Below, piece by piece: positions 7,050 to 15,600 of a stretch of 16,269 nucleotides of DNA. The position numbers and the translations under genes are program-made. The notes beneath the pieces were generated by a model. It was given only the letters and a program-made list of their open reading frames with translations, was not told the DNA's origin and ran no database searches. Source of the stretch: JBCCRH01 sp039208045 (GTDB taxonomy: Bacteria; Bacteroidota; Bacteroidia; Chitinophagales; Saprospiraceae). The stretch is taken from the NCBI GenBank assembly GCA_039208045.1, contig JBCCRH010000083.1, positions 1-16,269 on the forward strand, read 5' to 3'. Numbering within the stretch: position 1 is the first letter of the stretch; every line of letters begins with the position of its first letter.

Positions 7050-7073
7050 TAGGTGAACTATATAGCGTATTTA
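7039..7073 (+). repeat. 35-bp direct repeat, right copy
   Basis: Exact copy of 5345-5379 in the same orientation. It overlaps the upstream end of the transposase remnant by about 11 bp, so the repeat may mark an end of that element or a recombination junction. Confidence 0.85.
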
Positions 7074-7090
7074 CACAGCATAAATGAATT

Positions 7091-7183
7091 AGCGCGCGCT
7101 AGGCTTTCTTTCCATAAAGCTAGGCCAGCGCTCAGTGGATTTGTAATCCGCGAGGCCCTAAAACTTATTTTTGTTACACGATA
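7091..7183. repeat. REP-like palindromic repeat, copy C
   Basis: The segment 7156-7183 is an exact 28-bp match to 4317-4344. The left half is a diverged version of copies A and B (CTAGGCCAGCGC... against CTAGCCCGCGCCCAGCG). Two hairpins are visible: GGATT-TGT-AATCC at 7137-7149, and AGCGC (7091-7095) with GCGCT (7128-7132) enclosing GCTTT/AAAGC (7103-7107/7116-7120). Confidence 0.7.
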
Positions 7184-7261
7184 ATGAACCACAAGTGATG
7201 AGTGATATGAAAGAAACGTGCTAAACTTTTTGGTGTCAAATGATTCGTACTATATTTAAGC

Positions 7262-9163
7262 ATGAAACCTAAAATCCATCGTCTAGTATTGGTTTTCATT
7301 AGTGTGATTGGCCTACTGGTAGCCTGCAAATCAAAAAAGCAGCTTGCAGATATACCTGAGCCAGCAGCAAGCACACGTATCGTAGCCGAAGCATCAAGGA
7401 CGAGTGATAAGATCGTTTTAGAAAGTCAGCTCTTTGTGGTGAGTAAGGAAGTAGCTGATACGCTTCTAGTGCCACAACGGCGACCATTAGAAGTCGTTAC
7501 GGGCTTGGAGCAGCGGCTGCTTCTAAAAATTACAGCCCCTTTTTTACAGGATACTGCCCTTGATGAGGCCGTAAAGCTGATGTTTTTGCCAGAAACGGTG
7601 GAACTACCTCCTTACTTGGATTGGGAAAGTCCTGGGGACTTAATGCTTACCGATGAAGGGATAACGCTATTGTTTCAGATTAATGCCGATGCTATTAGTG
7701 CGTTGTCGAAAGATACTATTAAGATGAAGTTTTTGCAAGAGGGAAGTATGCTTGATACGGAAGTAGAGCTTATGCCACTGACTCAGCGCGTGGTGGTCGC
7801 ACCAGGTCATGTGACTTTATCAGGTAGTGTGGTAGTAGAGAATGTTGCTAACTATCCGATTGAGGAGCTTGTCGTTTTCGTTGAAGAGGAAGAAACGGGG
7901 AAGTTACTTGAAATGAAAAGCTTCAAAAATGACACCTTTAGCCTCACTTTACGATCGGGGAAATCTTATGCTATCTCCTTTGATACAGAGTATGCAAGCG
8001 TTGCTGATTATTTCTTTCGAGCTAAAGAAAAACAGACGGAGGTGATTATAGAACTTATTCGAAAGGATGGTTTCGTAGATAATAGGGATTCAATAGTAGT
8101 ACTACCACCTAATAAGAATCAAGGGACTACTGATAGCGAAAAAACAACTGCAAAAGACGAGAAAGATAGGCTTAGTCCAAATTGTGAATTTCTACCAATA
8201 GGCGATGCTAGTAGCGAAGAAGCTTTGTGGGAGCAAATTGCCAAGGATCCCAATTACATCCTATTGCAGCTATACCTAGAGCGCTTCCCAAACGGAAAAT
8301 ACAGTGAAGCAGCACGCCGACAACTGGCGGAAAGTGACTATGAAGGAATGCTGGAATCCATCACTGGAAAGCTCCTCTACTACATCCCCGACACCATGCT
8401 CATTCGGGAAGTCTACAAAGTGGGTATGGCTATCTCTGGCGATACCACCCAAGCTACCCAAAATGAGATCATTAGAGATTACCAGCTTTTCGGTGAAAAC
8501 CGCCCCAAAGTACGCGCAGAAATCATCCAGATCGGAGAGGTAATGCGAGCTAACTTAACCGACCCGCGCCCCGACGACGATAAAGCCTTTGCCGTACAGG
8601 CCATCGGGGAAGATAATCGGCGGAGTGTAAACCTACTGGGAGGAATCCCCGACATCTGGGAATGGTCGGTAACACCGCTCAAAGCAGGCCAGTATAAGCT
8701 CTTTTTTACCATTGAAATCATTCTGGAAAAAGGAGAGGAGAAGATACCAGAAGTGATTCCTGTTAAAGATGCAGAAATCCTCGTGGTGATAGAACCTACC
8801 TTTTTCCAGCAATATGGACTGCCCATTGGAGGTGGAATCCTGGGATTACTTGGCTTCTTGCTTTTCTTGATTTTCCGGAAACGGAAAAAACAACAACAAG
8901 CCCTCCAACTAACCCTACCTACCAAAGAACTATTTACCCACATTCGTGAAAACGAAACGGCCGAAGCCCTAGACCTTTTGGCGAAAGCCCTAGCAGGCCA
9001 GCACGCGGATTATGAAAGCGAGGTTCTGCTCTTACAATCCCGCTTCGAACAAAACGAAGAAGATGCCCGCAAAGGCATAGTCAGCAATGCGGAGCGGACG
9101 CTGGAGCGCAATAGGATTAATAATAGCTTGCTGGAACTCATCCAAAAGATCAGAAAGGGGTAG
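7262..9163 (+). CDS. Membrane-anchored protein with C-terminal effector-associated domain (EAD11-like)
   Basis: A 633-aa protein. A signal peptide ends in the lipobox LVAC with C22, so the N-terminus is probably lipidated and outside the inner membrane. Residues about 45-300 form a beta-rich extracytoplasmic region; about 308-355 is a short helical segment (LYLERFPNGKYSEAARRQL) of a type seen as a linker in Bacteroidota signalling proteins. About 365-515 is a beta-rich domain with the marker WEW (466-468) followed by SVTPLKAGQYKLFFTI. A single transmembrane helix spans 519-538 and is followed by RKRKK, which places the C-terminus in the cytoplasm. The tail at 550-631 (EALDLLAKALAG, EVLLLQSRFEQ, ERNRINNSLLELI) matches the EAD11 pattern as I remember it. 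EADs are proposed adaptor domains that recruit effectors by like-with-like pairing. No enzymatic motif is present. The gene converges on the Anbu operon with a 3-bp gap. Confidence 0.8.
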   Translation: MKPKIHRLVLVFISVIGLLVACKSKKQLADIPEPAASTRIVAEASRTSDKIVLESQLFVVSKEVADTLLVPQRRPLEVVTGLEQRLLLKITAPFLQDTALDEAVKLMFLPETVELPPYLDWESPGDLMLTDEGITLLFQINADAISALSKDTIKMKFLQEGSMLDTEVELMPLTQRVVVAPGHVTLSGSVVVENVANYPIEELVVFVEEEETGKLLEMKSFKNDTFSLTLRSGKSYAISFDTEYASVADYFFRAKEKQTEVIIELIRKDGFVDNRDSIVVLPPNKNQGTTDSEKTTAKDEKDRLSPNCEFLPIGDASSEEALWEQIAKDPNYILLQLYLERFPNGKYSEAARRQLAESDYEGMLESITGKLLYYIPDTMLIREVYKVGMAISGDTTQATQNEIIRDYQLFGENRPKVRAEIIQIGEVMRANLTDPRPDDDKAFAVQAIGEDNRRSVNLLGGIPDIWEWSVTPLKAGQYKLFFTIEIILEKGEEKIPEVIPVKDAEILVVIEPTFFQQYGLPIGGGILGLLGFLLFLIFRKRKKQQQALQLTLPTKELFTHIRENETAEALDLLAKALAGQHADYESEVLLLQSRFEQNEEDARKGIVSNAERTLERNRINNSLLELIQKIRKG

Positions 9164-9166
9164 TCC

Positions 9167-9928
9167 CTACTGGTCATAAGAAATAAACGGCTTATTATTC
9201 TCCTCCGGTGGTAGCTCCGTCAGGCTGTCGATCCAGTCTTCTGGAATATCTTTAATCACACCGCTCAGTCTTTCGCCCCAAATGGTGGAAATATTCTGCA
9301 TGTCCTCCTCTTCGAAGCGCCGTTCGATGATTTCGCCCGTCTCTTGTTTGTAGACCACAATATCGATGGGGAAGCCTACATTATTGGCGCTCACGCGGGT
9401 AGAATCGAAGGAAAGGAAACCTGTTTTTAGGGCAAAGCGTAAAGGAGAATCATACGTTAGCGTACGGTTGAGGATAGGGTGGCCGTAGCCCGAATTGCCA
9501 ATGATGGTAAAGGGGGTCGTCTTGCCAATTTCGATCCAATTGCCCTCTGGGTAGAGGAGGTATAGTTTGTGGGTCTTATCCTGGTCGAGCTTGCCGCCAA
9601 CAATGGTGAAGAGGTCAAAACTCAAGCCGGAGGCCGATAGGGCCGCTTTGTCCTCTGCCGCTACGCGCCTGAGCTGGATGCCGAAGGCATTGACTACTTT
9701 GTACATTTTATTGTAAGTATCACCCTCTTCTTCGAGGATTTCCTCGAAATAGGTGACTGCCTTATCACGGATGGAGCGTAGTCCTGAAGTCATCAGGAAG
9801 AGCGAGCCATGCTCACTAGAGTGGAGCGATATTTTTTTGGAAATGGTAGTTTCATTACCCGAAGTAATTCTGGTGTCCGCTAGTGCGATCAAGCCTTTTC
9901 GTACCCGAATACCTAAACAAAATGTCAT
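9167..9928 (-). CDS. anbu: Anbu proteasome-like peptidase (COG3484 type)
   Basis: A 253-aa Ntn-hydrolase of the 'ancestral beta subunit' family, related to proteasome beta subunits and HslV; characterised members form open ring or lock-washer assemblies in the cytoplasm. I chose the ATG at 9928 because the family begins MTxC: after Met removal T2 becomes the N-terminal nucleophile. D18 in ADTR and K32 in SKKI sit where the proteasome Asp17 and Lys33 charge-relay residues are expected, and MTSG follows. A longer frame from 10075 would overlap the alpha-E gene and bury the catalytic threonine, so it is rejected. The C-terminus is acidic (DSLTELPPEENN). It is the third gene of the ATP-grasp/alpha-E/Anbu operon, starting 13 nt after the alpha-E stop. 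The natural substrate of Anbu is unresolved; turnover of peptide tags made by its neighbours is a published-type proposal, not shown here. Confidence 0.92.
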   Translation of the reverse strand: MTFCLGIRVRKGLIALADTRITSGNETTISKKISLHSSEHGSLFLMTSGLRSIRDKAVTYFEEILEEEGDTYNKMYKVVNAFGIQLRRVAAEDKAALSASGLSFDLFTIVGGKLDQDKTHKLYLLYPEGNWIEIGKTTPFTIIGNSGYGHPILNRTLTYDSPLRFALKTGFLSFDSTRVSANNVGFPIDIVVYKQETGEIIERRFEEEDMQNISTIWGERLSGVIKDIPEDWIDSLTELPPEENNKPFISYDQ

Positions 9929-9941
9929 AGTAGGAAGCTGT

Positions 9942-10874
9942 TTATTGGAAATAGAGGTTTTGAATTTCGTAATGCAAGTCAGCCAAGCACTCCGCTGATT
10001 CGGTGATCTCTTGGAGTGTGTCTTCTTCATTTGCAAAGTCACTAAAATGAATGCAATCTTGCAACACTTGTTCAAATTCTTTCATGAATTTATCATAGCC
10101 CGCTGGGCGGACAGAAATGGCGGCGATGTGGTGTTTGACCTGCTGCACCGAATGCTTCAAAGAACGGGGAAAAGCTTCTTTTTCAAGGAGAAGCTCAAAG
10201 ATAGTTTCCTTAGAAAGAATCCCTCGATACTGGTAGCGATAGACATCGAACGCTTCTAAGGACATGAGTAGAATCGTCCATTGATATTGCAAAAGTGGTT
10301 TGTTGACGCCATTATTACTCAGTATGATACTGTCGGAAATTTTGCTGCGCAAAATACGAAGTACTTGCAAGGAACGCTCCAAGTACATGCCAAGACTAAT
10401 AAAGCTCCAAATATCATTATGCAGCATGGTAGTGGCAATGGCAGAGTTGATCAGCGCCATGTGGATGTTGGTATTTTCCGCAAAGGAGGCAATATGGGAA
10501 GAGGTAAAGGGCTTTTCTCGGAGCTTTTTTAGGTACAAATACCACTTGTTGATGGACTCCCAGAGTTCGGAAGAGATGTTGTTGCGAATACTTCGGGCGT
10601 TTTCACGGGCATTTCGCGTAAGCGAGAATAAGCTATTGGAGTTGGCTGGATCAAGGATGACCTTATTCCAGACAAAGTTTTCATTGACGGGAGCTTGAAA
10701 ATTCATCTCGGAGCCCGCCATAAATAGGATGGAGCGCATCGTGAAGTCCTTATTGTGGGACATAGGCGCATCCAAGGTGGAGTAGTACTGCACCTTCAAG
10801 AAGCGAGAGCAATGTTCTACCCGTTCCAGATTTCTGCCAATCCAATATAAACTCTCGGCTACTCGTGCTAGCAT
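9942..10874 (-). CDS. Alpha-E domain protein (DUF403 / COG2307)
   Basis: A 310-aa all-helical protein. The family signature opens it: MLARVAESLYWIGRNLERVEHCSRFL. Helical segments such as LINSAIATTMLHNDIWSFISLGMYLERSLQVLRIL follow, ending in LADLHYEIQNLYFQ. Alpha-E proteins occur almost always beside a circularly permuted ATP-grasp enzyme and have been proposed to act with it in peptide or amide-bond synthesis; no biochemical activity is established. The ATG at 10874 overlaps the ATP-grasp stop by one base (TAATG), which implies translational coupling, and the gene ends 13 nt before Anbu. No transmembrane segment or signal peptide is seen, so it should be cytoplasmic. Confidence 0.92.
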   Translation of the reverse strand: MLARVAESLYWIGRNLERVEHCSRFLKVQYYSTLDAPMSHNKDFTMRSILFMAGSEMNFQAPVNENFVWNKVILDPANSNSLFSLTRNARENARSIRNNISSELWESINKWYLYLKKLREKPFTSSHIASFAENTNIHMALINSAIATTMLHNDIWSFISLGMYLERSLQVLRILRSKISDSIILSNNGVNKPLLQYQWTILLMSLEAFDVYRYQYRGILSKETIFELLLEKEAFPRSLKHSVQQVKHHIAAISVRPAGYDKFMKEFEQVLQDCIHFSDFANEEDTLQEITESAECLADLHYEIQNLYFQ

Positions 10875-12331
10875 TAGGCTTTATTTTTAATGACCCAAGT
10901 ATCTTTTGAACCGCCCCCTTGCGAAGAATTGACAATGATGCTGCCTCTCACCAGCGCCGTTCGAGTAAGGCCCCCATCGAGTACGTAGGGTTCTTCGCCT
11001 CCCATGATGGTGAAGGTGCGCAAGTCGATATGGCGAGGCTCGAAGGTTTCGTCCTCTTCAATGTAGGTGGTGTGTGTGCTGAGGGTCATTTTGGGTTGTG
11101 CGATGAAGTTTCTGGGGTTTTCTTTGACTTTTTCTTTGAGTTCGGCCAGTTCCGCTTTGCTCATCTGATCGCCAATACAGACCCCGTAGCCACCGGACAT
11201 ATCTACGGGTTTGACGACGAGCGAAGCGATATTTTCTAACACATATTCGAGTTCTTTGGGGCGTTCGCAAATATAGGTAGGCACATTACTCAGTATGGGA
11301 TCTTCACTTAGGTAGTATTTGATCATATCGGGCACGTACGAGCAAATGGCTTTATCGTCGGAAATACCTGTGCCAGGCGCATTGACGATGGTTACATTGC
11401 CCTTGATGTAGGCTTGCATTAGTCCTTTCACACCAAGCATAGAATCTGGATTAAACACCAGTGGGTCTAAGAAATCATCATCGATACGGCGATAAATGAC
11501 ATCTACGCGGATATTGGCAGCAATCGTTTTGAGGTAAACAAAATCGTCCTCAACGAATAAATCGCGCCCTTCCACCAGCTCAATCCCCATTTTGTGCGCT
11601 AAAAAAGTATGCTCAAAATAGGCGGAATTATAGACTCCAGGCGTCAGCAACACACAGAAGATGTCGCCCAGGGCACGGCCTGAGACATTCCACAGCGCCT
11701 TCAGCAAATGATTGGTATAATCAGCTACCGGCTCCACCATAGAGTTGTTGAAAGCAATTGGCAATACCCGTACCATAGCTACCCGATTGGTAAGCACGTA
11801 GCTCACACCAGAAGGATTTCTAAGATTGTCCTCCAAGACATAATATTGGCCATCCGAATGCCGAATAATATCCGTTCCGCTAATATGGCAGTATACTTCT
11901 TGCCTTGGTGTAAAGCCCTCCATCATCTTGCAATAATGCGCGGAGCTTTTGATTAGGTGAGCCGGAACCACTTTGTCTTTTAGAATGCGCCCCTCATTGT
12001 AAACATCATGGATAAAGTGATTGAGCGCTATATTTCGCTGAATAACACCACGTTGTATGGTCTGCCACTCCTCCGGATTGATGATGCGAGGGATCAGGTC
12101 GAAGGGGAAAATCTGCTCTATACTTTCCTCCTTGTTGTAGAGGGCATAGGTGATACCTTGGTTTAAAAAGGACAGCTTTGCATTCTCATTAAGCCCTTTA
12201 AATTCCTCTAGTTTTAAGTCTGAAAGTAGCTCGATAAAATTTTGATAATAGGAATAACTGCTTTGCCGATCTCTTAGTATTTCGTCGAACGCACTAGGGT
12301 GAGCTTGATAATTCTTAAGCAATGCAGGCAT
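10874..12331 (-). CDS. Circularly permuted ATP-grasp protein (COG2308), putative amide/peptide ligase
   Basis: A 485-aa protein with the full motif set of the circularly permuted ATP-grasp family: YYVLEDNLRNPSGVSYVLTN, then VEGRDLFVEDDFVY, DVIYRRIDDDFLDPL, IVNAPGTGISDDKAI, the nucleotide-binding VVKPVDMSGGYG, FIAQPKMTLS, PRHIDLRTF and a closing NSSQGGGSKDTWV. ATP-grasp enzymes activate a carboxylate as an acyl phosphate and join it to an amine or thiol. In this family the substrate is unknown, but the partner genes suggest peptide or amide bond formation on a protein or small molecule. It is the first gene of a three-gene minus-strand operon and overlaps alpha-E by one base. The 272-bp divergent region upstream is shared with the transglutaminase-like gene. 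Length and both ends match the family, so the gene appears intact. Confidence 0.94.
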   Translation of the reverse strand: MPALLKNYQAHPSAFDEILRDRQSSYSYYQNFIELLSDLKLEEFKGLNENAKLSFLNQGITYALYNKEESIEQIFPFDLIPRIINPEEWQTIQRGVIQRNIALNHFIHDVYNEGRILKDKVVPAHLIKSSAHYCKMMEGFTPRQEVYCHISGTDIIRHSDGQYYVLEDNLRNPSGVSYVLTNRVAMVRVLPIAFNNSMVEPVADYTNHLLKALWNVSGRALGDIFCVLLTPGVYNSAYFEHTFLAHKMGIELVEGRDLFVEDDFVYLKTIAANIRVDVIYRRIDDDFLDPLVFNPDSMLGVKGLMQAYIKGNVTIVNAPGTGISDDKAICSYVPDMIKYYLSEDPILSNVPTYICERPKELEYVLENIASLVVKPVDMSGGYGVCIGDQMSKAELAELKEKVKENPRNFIAQPKMTLSTHTTYIEEDETFEPRHIDLRTFTIMGGEEPYVLDGGLTRTALVRGSIIVNSSQGGGSKDTWVIKNKA

Positions 12332-12603
12332 GGCAGATAGTAGAAATTAAAACGATGATGAATTGTACCAAATTAATACAAAAACTTGCATTCTCATGCC
12401 TTTTTTGCGTATTATCATTACAGGAATTTAGCTGGCACTGCGCTTTTCATTAAGCCGAATTTCATACTTCAAAACTTTATTCTAAAATGCTGTATTTTTT
12501 GCTATGGTATATTGTAGACTAGAGTAATGGAGTAATATTATTTTAAATTTAGAATTGAAGTCGATTAACTATTTTTGACGAAGATTCGAAATGATTTTTT
12601 CCA
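12332..12603. promoter_or_regulatory. Divergent control region between the ATP-grasp operon and the transglutaminase-like gene
   Basis: A 272-bp AT-rich interval without an open frame. On the plus strand TATTTTTG at 12570-12577 is a perfect TAnnTTTG -7 element about 26 nt before the ATG at 12604. A TTTAG at 12548-12552 lies at a roughly suitable distance for a weak -33 element. The leftward promoter could not be pinned down; TTAATTTG on the minus strand is near-consensus only. No Shine-Dalgarno precedes either gene, and no strong palindrome was seen. Confidence 0.55.
12570..12577 (+). promoter_or_regulatory. Probable -7 element for the transglutaminase-like gene
   Basis: TATTTTTG matches TAnnTTTG exactly and would give a leader of about 20 nt before the ATG at 12604. 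No good TTG is found at the -33 spacing, so it may be a weak or activator-dependent promoter. Confidence 0.45.
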
Positions 12604-15600
12604 ATGAGTATTCACGTAGCCATTCGCCACAAGACAAAGTACACGTACGACCGCGCCATTAAGTTGTGGCCACAAGTCATTCGACTACGACCTGCACCGC
12701 ACTCGCGCACGAAAATTCTGGGCTATTCGCTGAATATTCAACCCAAAGAACACTTCATCAATTGGATGCAAGACCCTTTCGGGAATTATCAGGCGCGTGT
12801 GGTGTTTCCAGAACTGGTAAATGAGTTTGAGATCGATGTGGAGGTGTTGGCGGATATGGTAGCCATTAATCCTTTTGATTTTTTCTTGGAAGAATATGCG
12901 GAGGAGTTTCCATTTTCATACTCCGATTTACTACAGCAAGAGCTACAGCCCTATTTGGAAATCAATGAAGCGGGGCCTTTGCTCAAGGCCTGCTTTGATG
13001 CCTGCAAGCAATTTCAAAACCAAAGTACGGTTGACTTTTTGGTGGCCATCAATCGGCAGGTGTACGACTTGATTGATTATACCGTGCGGCTGGAAAGTGG
13101 CGTGCAGACTTGTGAGGAAACCTTGGAGAAAAGGCTGGGTTCTTGCCGCGATTCGGCCTGGTTGTTGGTGCAGTTATTCCGGCATTTTGGTTTGGCAGCG
13201 CGTTTTGTGTCGGGCTATTTGGTGCAGTTGACTTCAGATGTGAAAGCGATAGATGGGCCTTCTGGGCCAGAGGAAGATTTTACTGACTTGCACGCTTGGG
13301 CCGAAGTATATGTGCCTGGGGCGGGCTGGATTGGTCTGGATGCCACGAGTGGTTTGCTGGCAGGGGAGGGGCATATTCCTTTGGCTTGTACGCCGCACTA
13401 CCAAAGTGCTGCGCCGGTGGCAGGATACACAGAGAAAGCCGAAGTGACCTTCGATTTCCACAATCAAGTCGACCGAATTTATGAGCAGCCAAGAGTAACC
13501 AAGCCTTACACTAAGACACAGCTTGCAGCCATCCACCGCCTGGGCGAGCAAGTAGATCAGATACTACTCGAAACCGACGCTCGGCTCACTATGGGCGGTG
13601 AACCGACCTTTATCTCTGCTTCCGATATGGAATCGGAGCAGTGGAACTCCGATGCAGATGGTAGCGATAAACGCAAAATGGCACTCGACCTGAGTCATCG
13701 TTTGATGGACGCTTTTGGGAAACCTGTGCCTGATGAGGCAGGAAAAGGCTTTATCCACTTTGGGCAAGGGAAGTGGTACCCTGGGGAGCCTATTCCGCGC
13801 TGGCAATATGCCCTATACTGGCGCAAAGATGGCCAGCCCATGTGGCGCAATTCCCAATTGATTGGTGACCCCAATACGCCTGGGAACTACACGACTGCCG
13901 ATGCAGATCGCTATCTGAAAACACTTGCAACTAACTTGGGACTGGGCGAGCAAGTGGTACTTCCAGCTTATGAAGATCGCTACTACTATTTATGGGAGCA
14001 GCAAAACCTCCCTACGGATTTTGACCCCAAAGATGAACAAGAAGACTTAGCCATAGAGCGCAAGACGCTTTTGGAATTATTAGAAAATAATGGCCTTTCA
14101 GAGCCCACAGGTTATGTGCTACCGATTCGTCGGAATACGCAGTGGAACGCCTGGGAAAGTTGCCAGTGGCGCTTTCGTCGCAAGAGCTTGTTCTTGATTC
14201 CCGGTAATTCCCAAATTGGGTATCGCTTGCCACTAAATCGCCTGCAACAGCCCCAAGATGCAAGCGATAACTTTATCGGTGAAGCCAGCCCATTGGAGCC
14301 ATCCAACAGCCTGCTGGCCATAGCGGACACGCGCGCACGTATTGCGCAGCGTTCGAGCAAGCCGCCCAAAGCAGGGTCGGGCACGACTTTTAAAACTGCA
14401 ATCTGCACGCAGATCGTCAATGGTAATTTGCACCTCTTCCTGCCGCCGATAGAGGCGATGGAGCACTTTATTGACTTGTTGCATACTATTGAGTATACGG
14501 CTGAACAGTTGGACTTGGCTGTTATTATCGAAGGCTACCAACCACCCTTCCACTCCGACGTAATCAAGCTCGCCGTGACGCCCGACCCTGGGGTGATCGA
14601 AGTAAACGTACATCCGGCCAATTCTTGGGCACAAATTCGCTCCATCTACGATGAGCTATTCGAAGCAGCGGCGGAAGTAGGCCTGGGTACTAACAAGTTT
14701 ATGCTCGACGGCAAACATACCGGCACAGGTGGGGGCAATCATATCACACTAGGCGGCATCACCCCATCCGACAGCCCGCTCCTGCGTCGCCCTGATGTGC
14801 TTCGCTCCATGATTAACTTCTGGCAAAACCACCCGGGCTTATCCTATTTGTTCTCTTCACACTTCATCGGCCCCACCAGCCAGGCGCCGCGCGTAGACGA
14901 AGGTCGGCCCGACAATATCTATGAGTTAGAAATCGCTTTCGCGCAATTAGAACGCTATCCCGATCCACCCTACTGGCTTGCTGACCGCATCTTCCGCAAC
15001 TTGCTGACTGACCTTACGGGAAATACGCACCGCTCGGAATTCTGTATCGATAAGTTGTACAGTCCCGATTCCTCTTCTGGTCGTCTCGGTATTTTGGAGC
15101 TGCGCGGGTTTGATATGCCGCCGCATAAAGAGATGTGCCTCGTACAGCTCTTGCTCATCCGCAGCTTATTCGCTGCCTTTTGGCGAAAGCCGTACAAAAA
15201 CAAGCTCATCCACTGGCGCACCGATTTGCATAACAAGTTTATGATCCATCATTTTGTAAAAGAAGACATGCACGATGTGGTGGACTACCTCAATAATAAC
15301 GGCATTCCATTCGACCGAAATTGGTTGGATGTATTCTTAGAATTCCGCTTCCCGATCTTTGGCCAAGTCAATGTAGAAGGGATTAATCTGACCATCCGCT
15401 CGGGCATCGAGCCTTGGATTGTGCTAGGGGAAGAGATGACGAGCGCAGGCACCTCCCGCTATGTAGATTCCTCAGTGGAACGTGTGGAAGTGCTGGTGGA
15501 AGATTTCAATCCTGATCGCTATCTAGTGCTTTGCAATTCCATCCAAGTACCGATGGTAAAAACGGAATATGCGGGCAAATACGTCGCTTCTGTACGCTAC

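Larger units (their letters stand above)
6719..7261. other. Non-coding interval with IS remnant, direct repeat and REP-like unit
   Basis: No intact gene is visible. In order it contains the transposase remnant (6789-7049, minus), the right copy of the 35-bp direct repeat (7039-7073), a REP-like unit with two hairpins (7091-7183) and the roughly 78-bp leader of the EAD11-like protein gene. No well-placed promoter could be assigned to that gene; TATATTTA at 7250-7257 is only an approximate -7 match. Confidence 0.65.

Noticed and set aside
8479..8943. Minus-strand 154-codon frame
   Set aside because: It is a shadow of the EAD11-like protein gene, covering its beta domain and TM helix; its own translation shows no coherent domain.
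10300..10698. Plus-strand 132-codon frame opposite alpha-E
   Set aside because: Antisense to a well-conserved alpha-E gene and without recognisable features.
14233..14634. Minus-strand frames opposite the transglutaminase-DUF2126 gene
   Set aside because: Shadows of a GC-richer conserved coding region; no start context or domain.
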